Positions 42,212 through 50,315 of a stretch of DNA of 64,000 bases are shown here, one piece after another. Each line of letters opens with the position of its first letter. Within the stretch, counting starts at the first letter, position 1. The stretch covers positions 558,001 to 622,000 of the forward strand of contig CAVSLJ010000001.1 in the NCBI GenBank assembly GCA_963728875.1. The letters run 5' to 3'. The position numbers and the translations under genes were made by a program. The DNA is from DASUPK01 sp963728875 (lineage in GTDB: Bacteria; Actinomycetota; Thermoleophilia; Solirubrobacterales; 70-9). The notes under the pieces are model-generated. The model had not been told where the DNA came from. It saw only the letters and a program-made list of their open reading frames with translations, and did not search any database.

Positions 42212-43383
42212 TGCTCGACGAAGTATGAGCGAACCCCGCTCACGACCCGGTCCACCGTGTCGGCTGCCGGCTCCGAGTGCAGGGGAAGGGTCAGGATCTC
42301 CTCCCCGACCCGCTCGGTGACACCCAGCTCCCCGCGACGGCAGTCGCGCAGCAGCGTGAACCAGTGTCCCGGCTGCCAGTGGATGCCAGTGTCTATGCCG
42401 AGGTCCGAGAGGTGGTCGCGCAGCCCCGTCCTAGCCTTGCCGGGAACTCGGATGTAGTACAGGAATGGGACCAGATGGTCGGGGAAGTCCGTGCTCGGCG
42501 TGCGGACCTGCTCGAGTTCGGCTAACGCATCGTTGTATAGACGGCACATATCCCGCCTCGCGGCGGCAATGCGGGGGAGCTTCGCAAGCTGCGCCACCCC
42601 GATAGCGGCGTGGAGATTGGCCAAGTGGTAGCGGAAGCCCAGCGTCTTGACGTCATAAGTCCAGGCCCGGCGGTTGCGATACATCTCAGTCGCAGACTGG
42701 CCCATGCCGATCAGCCGCAGCTCGTGCAGGCGCTCCAACTCCTCCTCCGTTCGGACCACCAGCGCGCCGCCGTCGATCGAGGTCACGGTCTTGATCGGGT
42801 CAAAGCTGAACATCGTCATGTCGGAGAAGCTGCCTACTGGTCTTCCCCGGTCGCGTGATCCGATCGAGTGGGCGGCGTCGTGGATGAGGCGCAGGCCGTG
42901 GCTGTCCGCGAGCTCGGCGAGGGCTTGGTGATCGCAGAGCATGCACCCGTAGTCCGTTGCAATGATCGCCTTGGTCGCTGGGCTGACGAGCTCAGTCGCA
43001 CTCGGGACATCGATGCAGAGGGTGCAGTCCTCGACGTCGCAGAGCACCGGTTGAGCCCCGGTCGCGAGGATTGCCTGAAAGTCGGCGATGTTGTTGAAGG
43101 ACGGGGTGATCACCTCGTCGCCAGGGCCCACCTTCGCCAGCATCAGGGAAAGATGGAGCGCCGCATGGCCGGTGCTGACGGTGGCGACGTGGCGGTCGGG
43201 AGCCTCGATCAGCCGCGAAAGGTCGCGCTCGAACTCCTCCACATAGCTGCCCATCCCGAGCCAGCCGAGCTCAAGCGCCGCACGAGCGGCTTCGAACTCC
43301 TCAGTCTCCAGCAGTGGTTTGAAGACCGGGATCTGCTCGCGTTCCTGCTTGGGATCCAACGAATGGGCAGCGCTGGCGTTCAC
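42208..43383 (-). CDS. DegT/DnrJ/EryC1/StrS sugar aminotransferase
   Basis: 391 residues. PLP lysine Lys198 (SFDPIKTVTSIDGG), the pyridine-binding Asp169 (HDAAHSIG) and GWLGMGSYVEEFE near the N-terminus define the family, which transfers an amino group from glutamate to a keto-sugar nucleotide. Followed by a coupled N-acetyltransferase, giving an N-acyl amino deoxysugar. GTG 43383 has TAACCT ending 7 nt upstream. This is a second aminotransferase, distinct from the WbpE-like one at 50312-51418. Confidence 0.9.
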   Translation of the reverse strand: MNASAAHSLDPKQEREQIPVFKPLLETEEFEAARAALELGWLGMGSYVEEFERDLSRLIEAPDRHVATVSTGHAALHLSLMLAKVGPGDEVITPSFNNIADFQAILATGAQPVLCDVEDCTLCIDVPSATELVSPATKAIIATDYGCMLCDHQALAELADSHGLRLIHDAAHSIGSRDRGRPVGSFSDMTMFSFDPIKTVTSIDGGALVVRTEEELERLHELRLIGMGQSATEMYRNRRAWTYDVKTLGFRYHLANLHAAIGVAQLAKLPRIAAARRDMCRLYNDALAELEQVRTPSTDFPDHLVPFLYYIRVPGKARTGLRDHLSDLGIDTGIHWQPGHWFTLLRDCRRGELGVTERVGEEILTLPLHSEPAADTVDRVVSGVRSYFVEQ

Positions 43384-43436
43384 GGGTGCAAGGTTATGCG
43401 CACCCGGGTACCGCTAGTCTCCCGACGCATTCCGCG

Positions 43437-44693
43437 ATGGCTGATGATCGCGCCACTTCCAACGGCTCGCCGAGCCGCTGCCTCTTCTGCGGTACCCCGC
43501 TCGAGGTGGTCTTCGTCGATCTCGGCCTCTCTCCGCTTGCCAACTCGTTCGTCCGACCCGACCAGTTGACCACGATGGAGCCGTTCTTCCCCCTGCGGGT
43601 GTTCGTCTGCGGGTCCTGTCTGCTCGTTCAGAGCGAGCCGCATGCGGCGCCTGAAACGATCTTTGTCGACTACGCCTACTTCTCCTCGTACTCGAAGACC
43701 TGGCTCGAGCACTGCGAGCGCTACGCAGCGCACATGGCCGAAAAGTATGGGATCGATGGCGACAGCCACGTGATCGAGGTGGCCAGCAACGACGGCGCCC
43801 TGCTCCAGTATTTCGCCGCGCGCGGCGTGCCCGTGCTCGGCGTCGAACCGGCCGCCAACGTTGCCAAGGTCGCGAACCAGAGGGGAATCCCCACCATCGT
43901 CGAGTTTTTCGGCGAAGCACTTGGCGCGGAGCTCGCCGCGAGGACGCCAGCGGACCTGCTGATCGGCAACAACGTCTTCGCCCACGTGCCGCACATCAAC
44001 GGGTTTGTCGAGGGCTTGAAGCTGGCCCTCGCTCCCGGCGGACTGATCACGATCGAGTTTCCCCATCTCCTTAACCTGCTCCAGCTGAACCAGTTCGACA
44101 CGATCTACCACGAGCATTGCTTCTACCTCTCCCTCGGCGTGGCGCAGACCGTGTTCGGAGAGCACGGGCTAAGAATCTTTGAGGTCGAGCAGATCCCTAC
44201 GCACGGGGGATCTCTGCGGATCTACGGCTGTCATGGCGACGACGGGCGCCCAGATGGCGAGGGTCTCGCCGCCGTGGCCGAGATGGAGCGTCAGGCTGGG
44301 CTCGACCAAGTCGACACCTACCGCGACTTCGGGCTGAAGGCGGTCGAGGAGAAGAGGCGGATCCTGAAGCTGCTGGTGGAGCTGAAGGACGAGGGCAAGT
44401 CGATCGCCGGGTATGGCGCGGCGGCGAAGGGGACCACGCTCCTGAACTACTGCGGGGTCAGCACGGACTTCATCGACTACACGGCAGACCTCAACCCAGA
44501 GAAGCAGGGGAACTTCCTCCCCGGCGTCCGAATCCCGATCACCAGCCCCGACGAGATCAAGAAGACGAAGCCGGACTTCGTCTTCATCCTGCCCTGGAAC
44601 CTCCGTGAGGAGGTTATGGAGCAGCTCTCCTTCGTCCGGGAATGGGGCGGGAAGTTCATCGCCCGTGCACCCGAGATCCAGATCTTCGACTGA
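43437..44693 (+). CDS. NDP-sugar C-methyltransferase (TylC3/EvaC-like)
   Basis: 418 residues with the three-part layout of sugar C-methyltransferases. A zinc-binding N-terminus has Cys15/Cys18 and Cys58/Cys61. The SAM domain has VIEVASNDGALLQ. The C-terminal domain has SIAGYGAAAKGTTLLNY and PDFVFILPWNLREEV. Such enzymes add a methyl group to C3 of a 4-keto deoxysugar nucleotide. It adjoins an RmlC-like epimerase and lies opposite an aminotransferase, pointing to a branched amino deoxysugar, though the link is inferred. TAGTCT lies 16 nt upstream. Confidence 0.87.
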   Translation: MADDRATSNGSPSRCLFCGTPLEVVFVDLGLSPLANSFVRPDQLTTMEPFFPLRVFVCGSCLLVQSEPHAAPETIFVDYAYFSSYSKTWLEHCERYAAHMAEKYGIDGDSHVIEVASNDGALLQYFAARGVPVLGVEPAANVAKVANQRGIPTIVEFFGEALGAELAARTPADLLIGNNVFAHVPHINGFVEGLKLALAPGGLITIEFPHLLNLLQLNQFDTIYHEHCFYLSLGVAQTVFGEHGLRIFEVEQIPTHGGSLRIYGCHGDDGRPDGEGLAAVAEMERQAGLDQVDTYRDFGLKAVEEKRRILKLLVELKDEGKSIAGYGAAAKGTTLLNYCGVSTDFIDYTADLNPEKQGNFLPGVRIPITSPDEIKKTKPDFVFILPWNLREEVMEQLSFVREWGGKFIARAPEIQIFD

Positions 44694-45241
44694 ACTTCCA
44701 GGAGACACCTCTGCCGGGCGCCTTCCTCGTCGAGCGCGAGCCTAGCTCCGACGAGCGCGGCAGCTTCGCTCGCGTCTTCGACGCCGAGATCTTCGCGGAG
44801 CGCGGCCTCATGGACCTGATCGCGCAGTCGAGCGTGTCGACAAATGCGCGCGCCGGAACGCTGCGCGGGCTCCACTTCCAAGCTGCGCCCCATGCGGAGC
44901 GGAAGCTTGTTCGTTGCACCAAGGGCACCGTGTTCGACGTCGTCGCCGACCTCCGCCCGGACTCGCCGACCTACGCCCGCTGGTACGGGGCCGAGCTGAC
45001 CCCGGAGAACGGCCGCATGCTGTACGTGCCCGAGGGCTGCGCCCACGGCTTTCAGACCCTCGAGGACGACACCCATGTCGGCTACGACATCTCGGTTCCC
45101 TTCGTCCCCGAGGCCAGCGACGGGGTGCATTGGAACGACCCCGCGCTGGGGATCGACTGGCCTGAGCCGCCGACGGACGGACGGATCATCTCGCCCCGCG
45201 ACGCCGCTCTGCCGCTCCTCAGCGACCGCGGTGCGCCCTAG
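44642..45241 (+). CDS. RmlC-like dTDP-4-dehydrosugar 3,5-epimerase
   Basis: 199 residues from ATG 44642, the only canonical start. Homology begins only at the Leu-Asn-Phe encoded from 44690, where a CTG overlaps the C-methyltransferase stop (CTGA) and may be the true start. Cupin fold with catalytic His in LRGLHFQ, Lys in HAERKLVRC, and YVPEGCAHGFQTL. It shares its last four bases (CTAG) with the convergent methyltransferase. It could be a 3-epimerase or 5-epimerase acting with the C-methyltransferase. Confidence 0.86.
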   Translation: MGREVHRPCTRDPDLRLNFQETPLPGAFLVEREPSSDERGSFARVFDAEIFAERGLMDLIAQSSVSTNARAGTLRGLHFQAAPHAERKLVRCTKGTVFDVVADLRPDSPTYARWYGAELTPENGRMLYVPEGCAHGFQTLEDDTHVGYDISVPFVPEASDGVHWNDPALGIDWPEPPTDGRIISPRDAALPLLSDRGAP

Positions 45242-46164
45242 GGAAGCCGCCGCGCCGAAGCGTTGAGCACGTCCCCGCCACCGCCGAGCTGATCGGCAAG
45301 GCGGGCTATAGGCCACGCCACGGTCGTGAGCGCGACCGCGACGCGAAGCGGCAGACCCGATGGAAAGAGGCAGCGGCCGGCGACCGCGTACTGGATCGTC
45401 GCCGGCAGCCCGACCGGGGAGGTCGACGTGCTCAGCTCCGGGGACTCGAACCCGGCTGTCTCGACAGCGACCCGGAGGGCCTGCCGGCTGAAGTGCACTC
45501 GGTGGCGCGGCAGGTCGAGGTGATACCAGCGGCTCTCGAAGATGCGCGCCTGCCAGGAACCGAAGTTAGGCACCGAGATCAGAAGATGGCCACCGGGTCG
45601 CAGCGCCTGGTGCGCGCGCCGGAGAGCGGTGACGGGATCGGTGAGGTGCTCGAGCGAGTGCCGAAAGATCGCGGCGTCATAGGCGTCCACCTCGAGCTCG
45701 ACATCCTCGATCGTACCCTGCCGCGCATCGACGCCGCGCGCCCTGGCGGCCGCGGAGGCATTGGCTGAAGGCTCGATCCCGGTGACCCGCCAGCCGTCCT
45801 CGACCAGGGAAGCGCCGAGATCGCCCCGTCCACATCCCACGTCCACAACCCGGCCCGGATCACGGTCTGCCAAGACCCGCAGCGGCTGAGTCCGCAATGC
45901 GTGGCGCGCCTGCCGGCGGCGGATCAGTGCGGAGATCCGCGCCTGCACTCGCGCATCGGCGGGTTCGTAGGGAGCGTATGTCTCGGGGTAGAACGCGGCA
46001 AGCTCTGTCGTCCCGAGGGGGGGCAGGGTGATCCCCGCCCCGCAACTCGCGCAGACGGCGACCTCGAACCTGCCTTCCCTGCGATGCAGCCGATCGGGCC
46101 CGCTGATCACGGGCGCCGGTTCCACCGACGCCCCACAGCAGGGGCAGGTGAGTCGGTCTCTCAA
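45238..46164 (-). CDS. Class I SAM methyltransferase with N-terminal zinc ribbon
   Basis: 308 residues. Cys7/Cys10 and Cys38/Cys41 make a zinc ribbon, then YPETYAPYEP, the SAM loop VVDVGCGRGDLG, AIFRHSLEHL and GGHLLISVPNFGSWQARIF, as in the Methyltransf_23 group found in many glycan loci. A hydrophobic stretch near 268-288 may touch the membrane. Coupled to the upstream methyltransferase (ATGA). Confidence 0.84.
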   Translation of the reverse strand: MRDRLTCPCCGASVEPAPVISGPDRLHRREGRFEVAVCASCGAGITLPPLGTTELAAFYPETYAPYEPADARVQARISALIRRRQARHALRTQPLRVLADRDPGRVVDVGCGRGDLGASLVEDGWRVTGIEPSANASAAARARGVDARQGTIEDVELEVDAYDAAIFRHSLEHLTDPVTALRRAHQALRPGGHLLISVPNFGSWQARIFESRWYHLDLPRHRVHFSRQALRVAVETAGFESPELSTSTSPVGLPATIQYAVAGRCLFPSGLPLRVAVALTTVAWPIARLADQLGGGGDVLNASARRLP

Positions 46165-47336
46165 GCCGCCGTGGCGTGCTCAGGCTCGGCGGTCACCTCG
46201 ACGCCGGCGCCGTCAACGCGCTGGCCGGTCAAGCCAACGCCGAAGGGAGGGTCATCGAAGAGGGCCCGGTAGGCGGAGGGGGACTGAACATCGACGATCC
46301 GGAACCCAGCGGACTCGAACCACTCGATCACCTCGTTGAATCCGTGGCGATGCGCATAGCGGGGCGAGAGCCAGTCGCGAAGCGTGTGCTCGGTGTTCTC
46401 CCTGGACCATTGCCCGCCGTGACCCTCCTTCTCCCCGAACGCGAGACCCCGACGCCTGCGCGCGTGCGAGATGGCGACCAACACCTTGAAGATCCCGTTT
46501 CGCACCCTGCGCGGGGCGCGCGAGATCAGCGGCCGCAATATCCGCTCGAGCACGTGGTCGAGCTTCCGGCGGTGCGGGTCGGCCGTGAGATGGTCATCGA
46601 GTCCGTAGACCCACACGAAGAGGTGGCCGCCACGGCGCACGTGTGGGGCGATTGCCTCGAAAGCCTCTGGGGTCGAATAGGTGTGGTGGATCACTCCCTC
46701 GCTGTAGACGAGGTCGAACGACTCGGCCTCGAACGGAAGATCGAAGAGCGAGGCGATCACGAACTGCACGTCAGGCTGCTGCCGGAACTCCGCCCGCCGA
46801 GACAGCAGAGCGAAGTTGAGATCGATTCCGAAGAGCTGCTCGGCGCCGGTGGCCTCTCTCAGGGCCATCGTCTCCATTCCCACCCCGCATCCGACATCGA
46901 GGAGGCTCGTGGGCCTCTGCTCGGGCGGCAGCTTCGCGATCGAGCGGAGCCAGACGTTCTTGTTCAGCTCGACAAGCTCGTCGAGCGTGAAGACGAAAGA
47001 GAGCTCATCGTCCCGAGTCAGGCTCCACTCGTCGGTGAACGTCTCCTGCACGGAGAGCTCCCCCGGACGGGCCTCGCCGCTGGGTAGCGAGTAGTCCGTG
47101 AATCGCCGAAGGCGATCAGCGTGACTTGAGGCGAACCAGTCGTGAAAGCCCGTCCTGAAGCGCAGCATCACCGGGGTGCCCGACTCGATCGGATATGAGA
47201 TACGGCAGCTCTCGCAGAGCACGAGCCCGGTCTCGACATATGTGTGGCCGTCGAGCTTCTCATCGCCGAAACGCTCGAGCGCGAGCGGACCGAGGCAAGT
47301 GGGGCAACGAAGCTTGTCGTAGGCCGTCAGCTCCAT
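46161..47336 (-). CDS. Class I SAM methyltransferase with Trm112-like zinc domain
   Basis: 391 residues. The N-terminus MELTAYDKLRCPTCLGPL with Cys11/Cys14 and Cys41/Cys44 resembles a Trm112-like zinc domain. SLLDVGCGVGMETMALRE is the SAM loop, followed by SFDLVYSEGVIHHTYS and GGHLFVWVYG. The ATG at 47336 has TACATT ending 11 nt upstream; the long open frame beyond it is the shadow of the epimerase gene. First of two coupled methyltransferases. Confidence 0.85.
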   Translation of the reverse strand: MELTAYDKLRCPTCLGPLALERFGDEKLDGHTYVETGLVLCESCRISYPIESGTPVMLRFRTGFHDWFASSHADRLRRFTDYSLPSGEARPGELSVQETFTDEWSLTRDDELSFVFTLDELVELNKNVWLRSIAKLPPEQRPTSLLDVGCGVGMETMALREATGAEQLFGIDLNFALLSRRAEFRQQPDVQFVIASLFDLPFEAESFDLVYSEGVIHHTYSTPEAFEAIAPHVRRGGHLFVWVYGLDDHLTADPHRRKLDHVLERILRPLISRAPRRVRNGIFKVLVAISHARRRRGLAFGEKEGHGGQWSRENTEHTLRDWLSPRYAHRHGFNEVIEWFESAGFRIVDVQSPSAYRALFDDPPFGVGLTGQRVDGAGVEVTAEPEHATAA

Positions 47337-47423
47337 GGTGGCGGGGCAATGTAGCAACGGACACACGCTGCGCCAGGATCGAGCAGACAGCCGTGGGGCG
47401 CCCGATGCGCGAGTCTTCCGCGC

Positions 47424-48512
47424 GTGAAGGTCCTCACCGTCGTCGGAAACCGCCCCCAGTTCGTCAAGGCCGCCGCGGTCTCGCGCGCTCTGCGAGAGCG
47501 GGCGGACGAGATCGTGGTTCACACCGGTCAGCACTACGAACGCGAGCTCTCGGAGATCTTCTTCGAGGAGCTGGGACTGTCGCCGCCCGACCGGCAGCTC
47601 GGCGTGGGGTCGGGAAGCCACGCGGCGCAGACCGCAGCGGCCATGATGGGCCTCGAGCCTCTGGTCGAGGAGCTCGGCCCGGACTGCGTCCTCGTCTACG
47701 GCGACACGAACTCCACGCTCGCCGGGGCGCTCGTGGCCGCCAAGGCGAGGATCCCGCTCGTCCACGTCGAGGCCGGCATGCGCTCGTTCAACCGGGCGAT
47801 GCCGGAGGAGGTGAACAGGGTGGTGGCCGACTCGGTCTCGGACCTGCTCCTCTGTTCCACTCAGGTGGCCGTGGACAACCTTGTCGCGGAGGGCCTCGGG
47901 GACAACGCGACCTTGGTCGGTGACGTGATGGCCGACGTGGCGCTCACGTTCGGACCGATCGCGGACCGCCGGTCCGGCGCGCTGGAGCACCTGGGGGTCG
48001 AGCCGCGCGGCTACTGCGTCGCGACCGCCCATCGGGCCGGCAACGTGGACGACCCTGGGCGCCTCAGCTTGGTGATCGACGTCCTGGCCCGGGCGGCGGA
48101 GGTCGCGCCGGTGATCTTCCCGGTCCACCCGCGTACCCGGGAAAGGCTCGAGGCCGTGAATTCGCTGGAGTCCCTCGAGGAACGAGGGATCAGGCCTATC
48201 GACCCGGTGGGCTACCTCGACATCACCCGGCTGGTCCGTGCGTCCCGAGCGGTGATCACCGATTCCGGTGGGCTGCAGAAGGAAGCGTTCCTCGCCTCTG
48301 TCCCCTGCATCACGATGCGCGAGGAAACCGAGTGGGTGGAGACGGTCGAGACGGGGTGGAACGCTCTCGTCGGATTGGACCCGGACGCGGCGGCCGCGGC
48401 TCTCGATGAGCTCCCCCGTCCCGGGGATCGGACCTCCCCCGCCGCCGAGCTGTATGGGGGAGGCGAGGCAGGTGTGCGGGTTGCCTCCGCGATCGCCGAG
48501 CGGTACGCATGA
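47424..48512 (+). CDS. wecB: UDP-N-acetylglucosamine 2-epimerase family (WecB/WbpI)
   Basis: 362 residues, GT-B-like fold. VVGNRPQFVKAAAVSRAL, VHTGQHYERELSEIFFEEL, VLVYGDTNSTLAGALVAAK, HVEAGMRSFNRAMPEEVNR and TAHRAGNVDD cover the conserved active site. WecB epimerises UDP-GlcNAc to UDP-ManNAc; WbpI does the same on UDP-2,3-diacetamido-glucuronate. The neighbours (3-dehydrogenase, N-acetyltransferase, aminotransferase) favour the WbpI role here. The start is GTG. Confidence 0.88.
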   Translation: MKVLTVVGNRPQFVKAAAVSRALRERADEIVVHTGQHYERELSEIFFEELGLSPPDRQLGVGSGSHAAQTAAAMMGLEPLVEELGPDCVLVYGDTNSTLAGALVAAKARIPLVHVEAGMRSFNRAMPEEVNRVVADSVSDLLLCSTQVAVDNLVAEGLGDNATLVGDVMADVALTFGPIADRRSGALEHLGVEPRGYCVATAHRAGNVDDPGRLSLVIDVLARAAEVAPVIFPVHPRTRERLEAVNSLESLEERGIRPIDPVGYLDITRLVRASRAVITDSGGLQKEAFLASVPCITMREETEWVETVETGWNALVGLDPDAAAAALDELPRPGDRTSPAAELYGGGEAGVRVASAIAERYA

Positions 48513-48567
48513 AAAACAGCAGCCATCGCCCACCGGGGGACGGACTCAGCCCTACACTTCGCGCCGC

Positions 48568-49596
48568 ATGTCAGCCCGCGTAGGAATCGTCGGCCTCGGC
48601 TACTGGGGCCCCAACCTGGCCCGGAATCTGAGCTCGCTCGAGGACTGCGAGCTCGCTTGGTGCTGCGACGCCGACGAGGAGAGCAGAGCCCGGTGGCAGC
48701 CGGCGCATCCCGACGCGCGCTTCACGGCGGACTTCGACGAGCTGCTCGCCGATCCGGACCTCGATGCCATTGCGATCACCACCCCGGTTTCCACCCACGC
48801 CGCGCTCGCCGAGCGCGCCTTGGAGGCGGGGAAGCATTGCTTCGTCGAGAAGCCGCTCTCTCAGAACGCCGCCGCCGCGGAGGGCCTCACCCGTCTCGCC
48901 GACGAGCGTGGGCTGGTCCTGATGGTCGGGCACCTGCTCTGTTACCACCCGGGCGTTCGCCAACTCGCCGACCTCATCGAGGGCGGGGAGCTCGGAGAGG
49001 TCTATTACCTCTACTCGCAGCGGGTCAACCTCGGCAAGCTGCGCGCCGACGAGAACGCGCTCTGGAGCCTCGGCGCGCATGACGTCTCCGTCCTGCTCGA
49101 GCTGGCCGACGGCAACCCGAGCGAGGTCTCGGCCCGCGGCGAGGCGTATGTTCGCGACGGCGTGGAGGACGTCGTCTTCGCGTACGTCCGTTTCGACACC
49201 GGCCTCGCCGCCCACCTCCACCTCTCCTGGCTCGACCCCCACAAGATGCGAAAGCTCACCGTGGTCGGCTCGGAGCGGATGGCGACCCTCGACGACATGG
49301 CCCTGGAGCGAAAGCTGACGATCTGGGACAAGGGCTTCGACCCCTCGGCCGAGACCTACGGCGAGTACATCACCCGCTCTGGCGCGGTCTGGAGCCCGGC
49401 GGTTTCGAATCAGGAGCCACTTCGCCTCGAGTGCGAACACTTCGTCGATTGCATCCAGAACGGGCGAACCCCGCGCACGGACGGCCCCGCCGGCGTCCAG
49501 GTGGTGCGAGTCCTGGAGGCACTGCAAGTGTCCCTCGACGCTGGCGGCGCACCGCAGGCGGTCGCCGCCCCGGTGGGCAGTGGCGCCGGGGCGTGA
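48568..49596 (+). CDS. Gfo/Idh/MocA oxidoreductase, WbpB-like UDP-sugar 3-dehydrogenase
   Basis: 342 residues. Rossmann motif GLGYWG at 9-14, the EKP motif in CFVEKPLSQN and VGHLLCYHPGVRQL identify the family. In the WbpB subgroup the enzyme oxidises C3 of UDP-GlcNAc uronate for amination by WbpE. The coupled WbpD-like acetyltransferase and adjacent aminotransferase support this. TACACT ends 9 nt before the ATG, which lies 55 nt after the epimerase gene. Confidence 0.86.
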   Translation: MSARVGIVGLGYWGPNLARNLSSLEDCELAWCCDADEESRARWQPAHPDARFTADFDELLADPDLDAIAITTPVSTHAALAERALEAGKHCFVEKPLSQNAAAAEGLTRLADERGLVLMVGHLLCYHPGVRQLADLIEGGELGEVYYLYSQRVNLGKLRADENALWSLGAHDVSVLLELADGNPSEVSARGEAYVRDGVEDVVFAYVRFDTGLAAHLHLSWLDPHKMRKLTVVGSERMATLDDMALERKLTIWDKGFDPSAETYGEYITRSGAVWSPAVSNQEPLRLECEHFVDCIQNGRTPRTDGPAGVQVVRVLEALQVSLDAGGAPQAVAAPVGSGAGA

Positions 49597-50315
49597 GCGG
49601 GCTGCTACTCCCGTCAGACCTCGCTCCCGGGCTACTGGTCGGTGACGACGTCCAGATCGGAGTCGATGCAGAGCTTGGAGGGAACGTGGTGATCCACTCA
49701 GGCACGCGGATCGGCACCGGCTGCGTGATCCAGGACGGTGCAGTGCTCGGCAAGCCCCCGAAACTGTCCGACCGCTCGACCGCCTCCGCCGAAGTGCCGC
49801 CGCCCGCCACCCTGGCTGACGGCGCCGCGGTCTGCGCAGGAGCCGTGGTTCTCGCTGGCGCCGAGATCGGCGCCGGCACCGTGATCGGCGACCAGGCGCA
49901 GGTCCGCGAGCGTGCCCGGATCGGGGCCGGGTCAGTTGTCGGTCGCGGCACCGCCGTGGACAACGACGTGACGATCGGCGAGCGCGTCAAGGTGCAGACC
50001 AACTGCTACGTGACGGCCGGGACGATCGTCGAGGACGACGTCTTCATCGGCCCGGGAGTCACGCTGACCAACGACAACACCATGGGCCGCCATCCACCTG
50101 GAGACGGACCCGACGCCCCGATCCTTCGCAGGGCCTGCCGGATCGGTGGGGGATCGATGATCTGCCCCGGTGTCGAGATCGGCGAGGAGGCGTTCGTGGG
50201 CGCAGGAGCCGTCGTGATCGAGGAGGTGCCGGCTCGAACCGTCGTGGTCGGCGTTCCGGCTCGCAAGCTGCGCGAGGTGCCGGACGAGGACCTGCTGGAG
50301 CGCTGGCGAGACTAG
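49593..50315 (+). CDS. Left-handed beta-helix N-acetyltransferase, WbpD-like
   Basis: 240 residues built of hexapeptide repeats (IGAGTVIGDQAQVRERARIG and others) with the WbpD-type block DDVFIGPGVTLTNDN and a closing GVPARKLREV. WbpD acetylates the 3-amino group of UDP-2-acetamido-3-amino-glucuronate. The GTG start overlaps the oxidoreductase stop (GTGA), and its stop shares CTAG with the convergent aminotransferase. An insertion near 50-75 is longer than usual. Confidence 0.86.
   Translation: MSGLLLPSDLAPGLLVGDDVQIGVDAELGGNVVIHSGTRIGTGCVIQDGAVLGKPPKLSDRSTASAEVPPPATLADGAAVCAGAVVLAGAEIGAGTVIGDQAQVRERARIGAGSVVGRGTAVDNDVTIGERVKVQTNCYVTAGTIVEDDVFIGPGVTLTNDNTMGRHPPGDGPDAPILRRACRIGGGSMICPGVEIGEEAFVGAGAVVIEEVPARTVVVGVPARKLREVPDEDLLERWRD

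Noticed and set aside
46161..48533. 790-residue open frame as a fusion protein
   Set aside because: The N-terminal 400 residues are antisense to the UDP-GlcNAc 2-epimerase; the real methyltransferase starts at 47336.
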